Assembly: GCA_013204125.1 (NCBI GenBank) | Contig: JABMOP010000215.1 | Location: 1-6,995, forward strand | Source of the DNA: Rhodospirillales bacterium | GTDB taxonomy: Bacteria > Pseudomonadota > Alphaproteobacteria > Rhodospirillales > UBA2165 | Length of the DNA stretch: 6,995 bases | Direction: 5' to 3' | Part shown: positions 6,763 through 6,995 of the stretch, one piece after another | Numbering within the stretch: position 1 is the stretch's first letter | How the letters are laid out: every line of letters starts with the position of its first letter | The notes under the pieces: model-generated | The model's input: only the letters and a program-made list of their open reading frames with translations | Database searches by the model: none | What the model was told of the DNA's origin: nothing | Made by a program: the position numbers and the translations under genes

Positions 6763-6787
6763 TAACCGGGCTTAATGAGCCGGGTTA
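6763..6787 (-). promoter_or_regulatory. Intercistronic stem-loop between dctP-type and dctQM-type genes
   Basis: On the minus strand TAACCCGGCT and AGCCCGGTTA are 10-base arms around a CATTA loop; nine of ten pairs match, with one C-C mismatch. The 5' arm begins with the TAA stop of the binding-protein gene, and the 3' arm ends 7 bases before the TTG start of the permease. No U-tract follows, so it is not a standard intrinsic terminator. Known roles of such hairpins include protecting the 3' end of a strongly expressed binding-protein message and lowering permease translation; both are inference here. Confidence 0.6.
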
Positions 6788-6995
6788 TTTCCAGTCGCGT
6801 AACGGTTGGCCGCCGAGCTTGCGAACACCTTCCATGTAGCGGGCCAAAAGCGCCTTAGCGGGCACACCCTTGGCTTCCTCTTTGGCCGCCCATTCGCCGG
6901 CGACGTCATCAAGCTTCCCGGCCCAACGTTTGCGCATTGCCGGTGTCGCTTCAGAAACCTTTGCGCCGCCCTTGGGGAGCAACACATTCAAGGAC
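6785..6995 (-). CDS. TRAP transporter periplasmic solute-binding protein, DctP type (C-terminal fragment)
   Basis: Only the last 69 residues are visible; the frame runs off the right edge, so the start and signal peptide are missing. The fragment begins SLNVLLPKGGAKV, then has a charged amphipathic helix region with Trp, Ala, Lys and Glu residues (RKRWAGKLDDVAGEWAA) and ends in GGQPLRDWK. This matches the C-terminal helix and tail that I know from DctP-family binding proteins, which capture organic acids in the periplasm and deliver them to the DctQM membrane unit. Assignment is greatly strengthened by the fused DctQM gene 29 bases downstream on the same strand, the usual P-QM order. The ligand-binding arginine and other specificity residues lie outside the window, so the substrate cannot be inferred. 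The TTG near the edge (6991-6989) is an internal leucine codon. Confidence 0.82.
   Translation of the reverse strand, partial: SLNVLLPKGGAKVSEATPAMRKRWAGKLDDVAGEWAAKEEAKGVPAKALLARYMEGVRKLGGQPLRDWK

Overview
The window looks like a piece of a free-living proteobacterial chromosome, most likely an alphaproteobacterium. This is an inference from moderately high GC, tight gene packing and the gene mix: a peptide/nickel-type ABC importer, a TRAP transporter, a CoA ligase and a MarR regulator. No phage, IS, CRISPR, tRNA or rRNA sequence was seen.

Layout, left to right. (1) Positions 1-1203, plus strand: the last 79 residues of a DppB-type ABC permease, then a complete DppC-type permease behind a perfect AGGAGG. 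This is the inner-membrane part of an oligopeptide/solute importer whose other genes lie to the left. (2) Positions 1219-3309, minus strand: a two-gene unit, MarR-family regulator then AMP-forming acyl-CoA synthetase, 6 bases apart. (3) Positions 3310-3602: a 293-base divergent intergenic region holding several short inverted repeats and candidate promoters for both directions. (4) Positions 3603-4787, plus strand: a stand-alone MetE catalytic-domain protein (cobalamin-independent methionine synthase superfamily) with all four zinc ligands but no N-terminal folate-binding half. (5) Positions 4800-6995, minus strand: a TRAP transporter made of the C-terminal end of a DctP-type periplasmic binding protein, then a fused DctQM membrane protein, with an almost perfect stem-loop between them.

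Read together, two uptake systems flank a CoA ligase, its probable MarR regulator and a zinc alkyl/methyltransferase. A reasonable but unproven picture is a locus that imports organic acids or peptides, activates an acid as a CoA thioester under MarR control, and moves a methyl or alkyl group on a thiol. The gene pairs meet tail to tail with gaps of only 15 bases (1204-1218) and 12 bases (4788-4799), so they may be neighbours by chance.

The most interesting item is the MetE-like protein. Its zinc site is intact, but both acidic residues that I align to the homocysteine-amine contacts of classical MetE appear swapped (Glu to Asp, Asp to Glu). With the catabolic/transport setting, this raises the possibility that its thiol substrate is not homocysteine.
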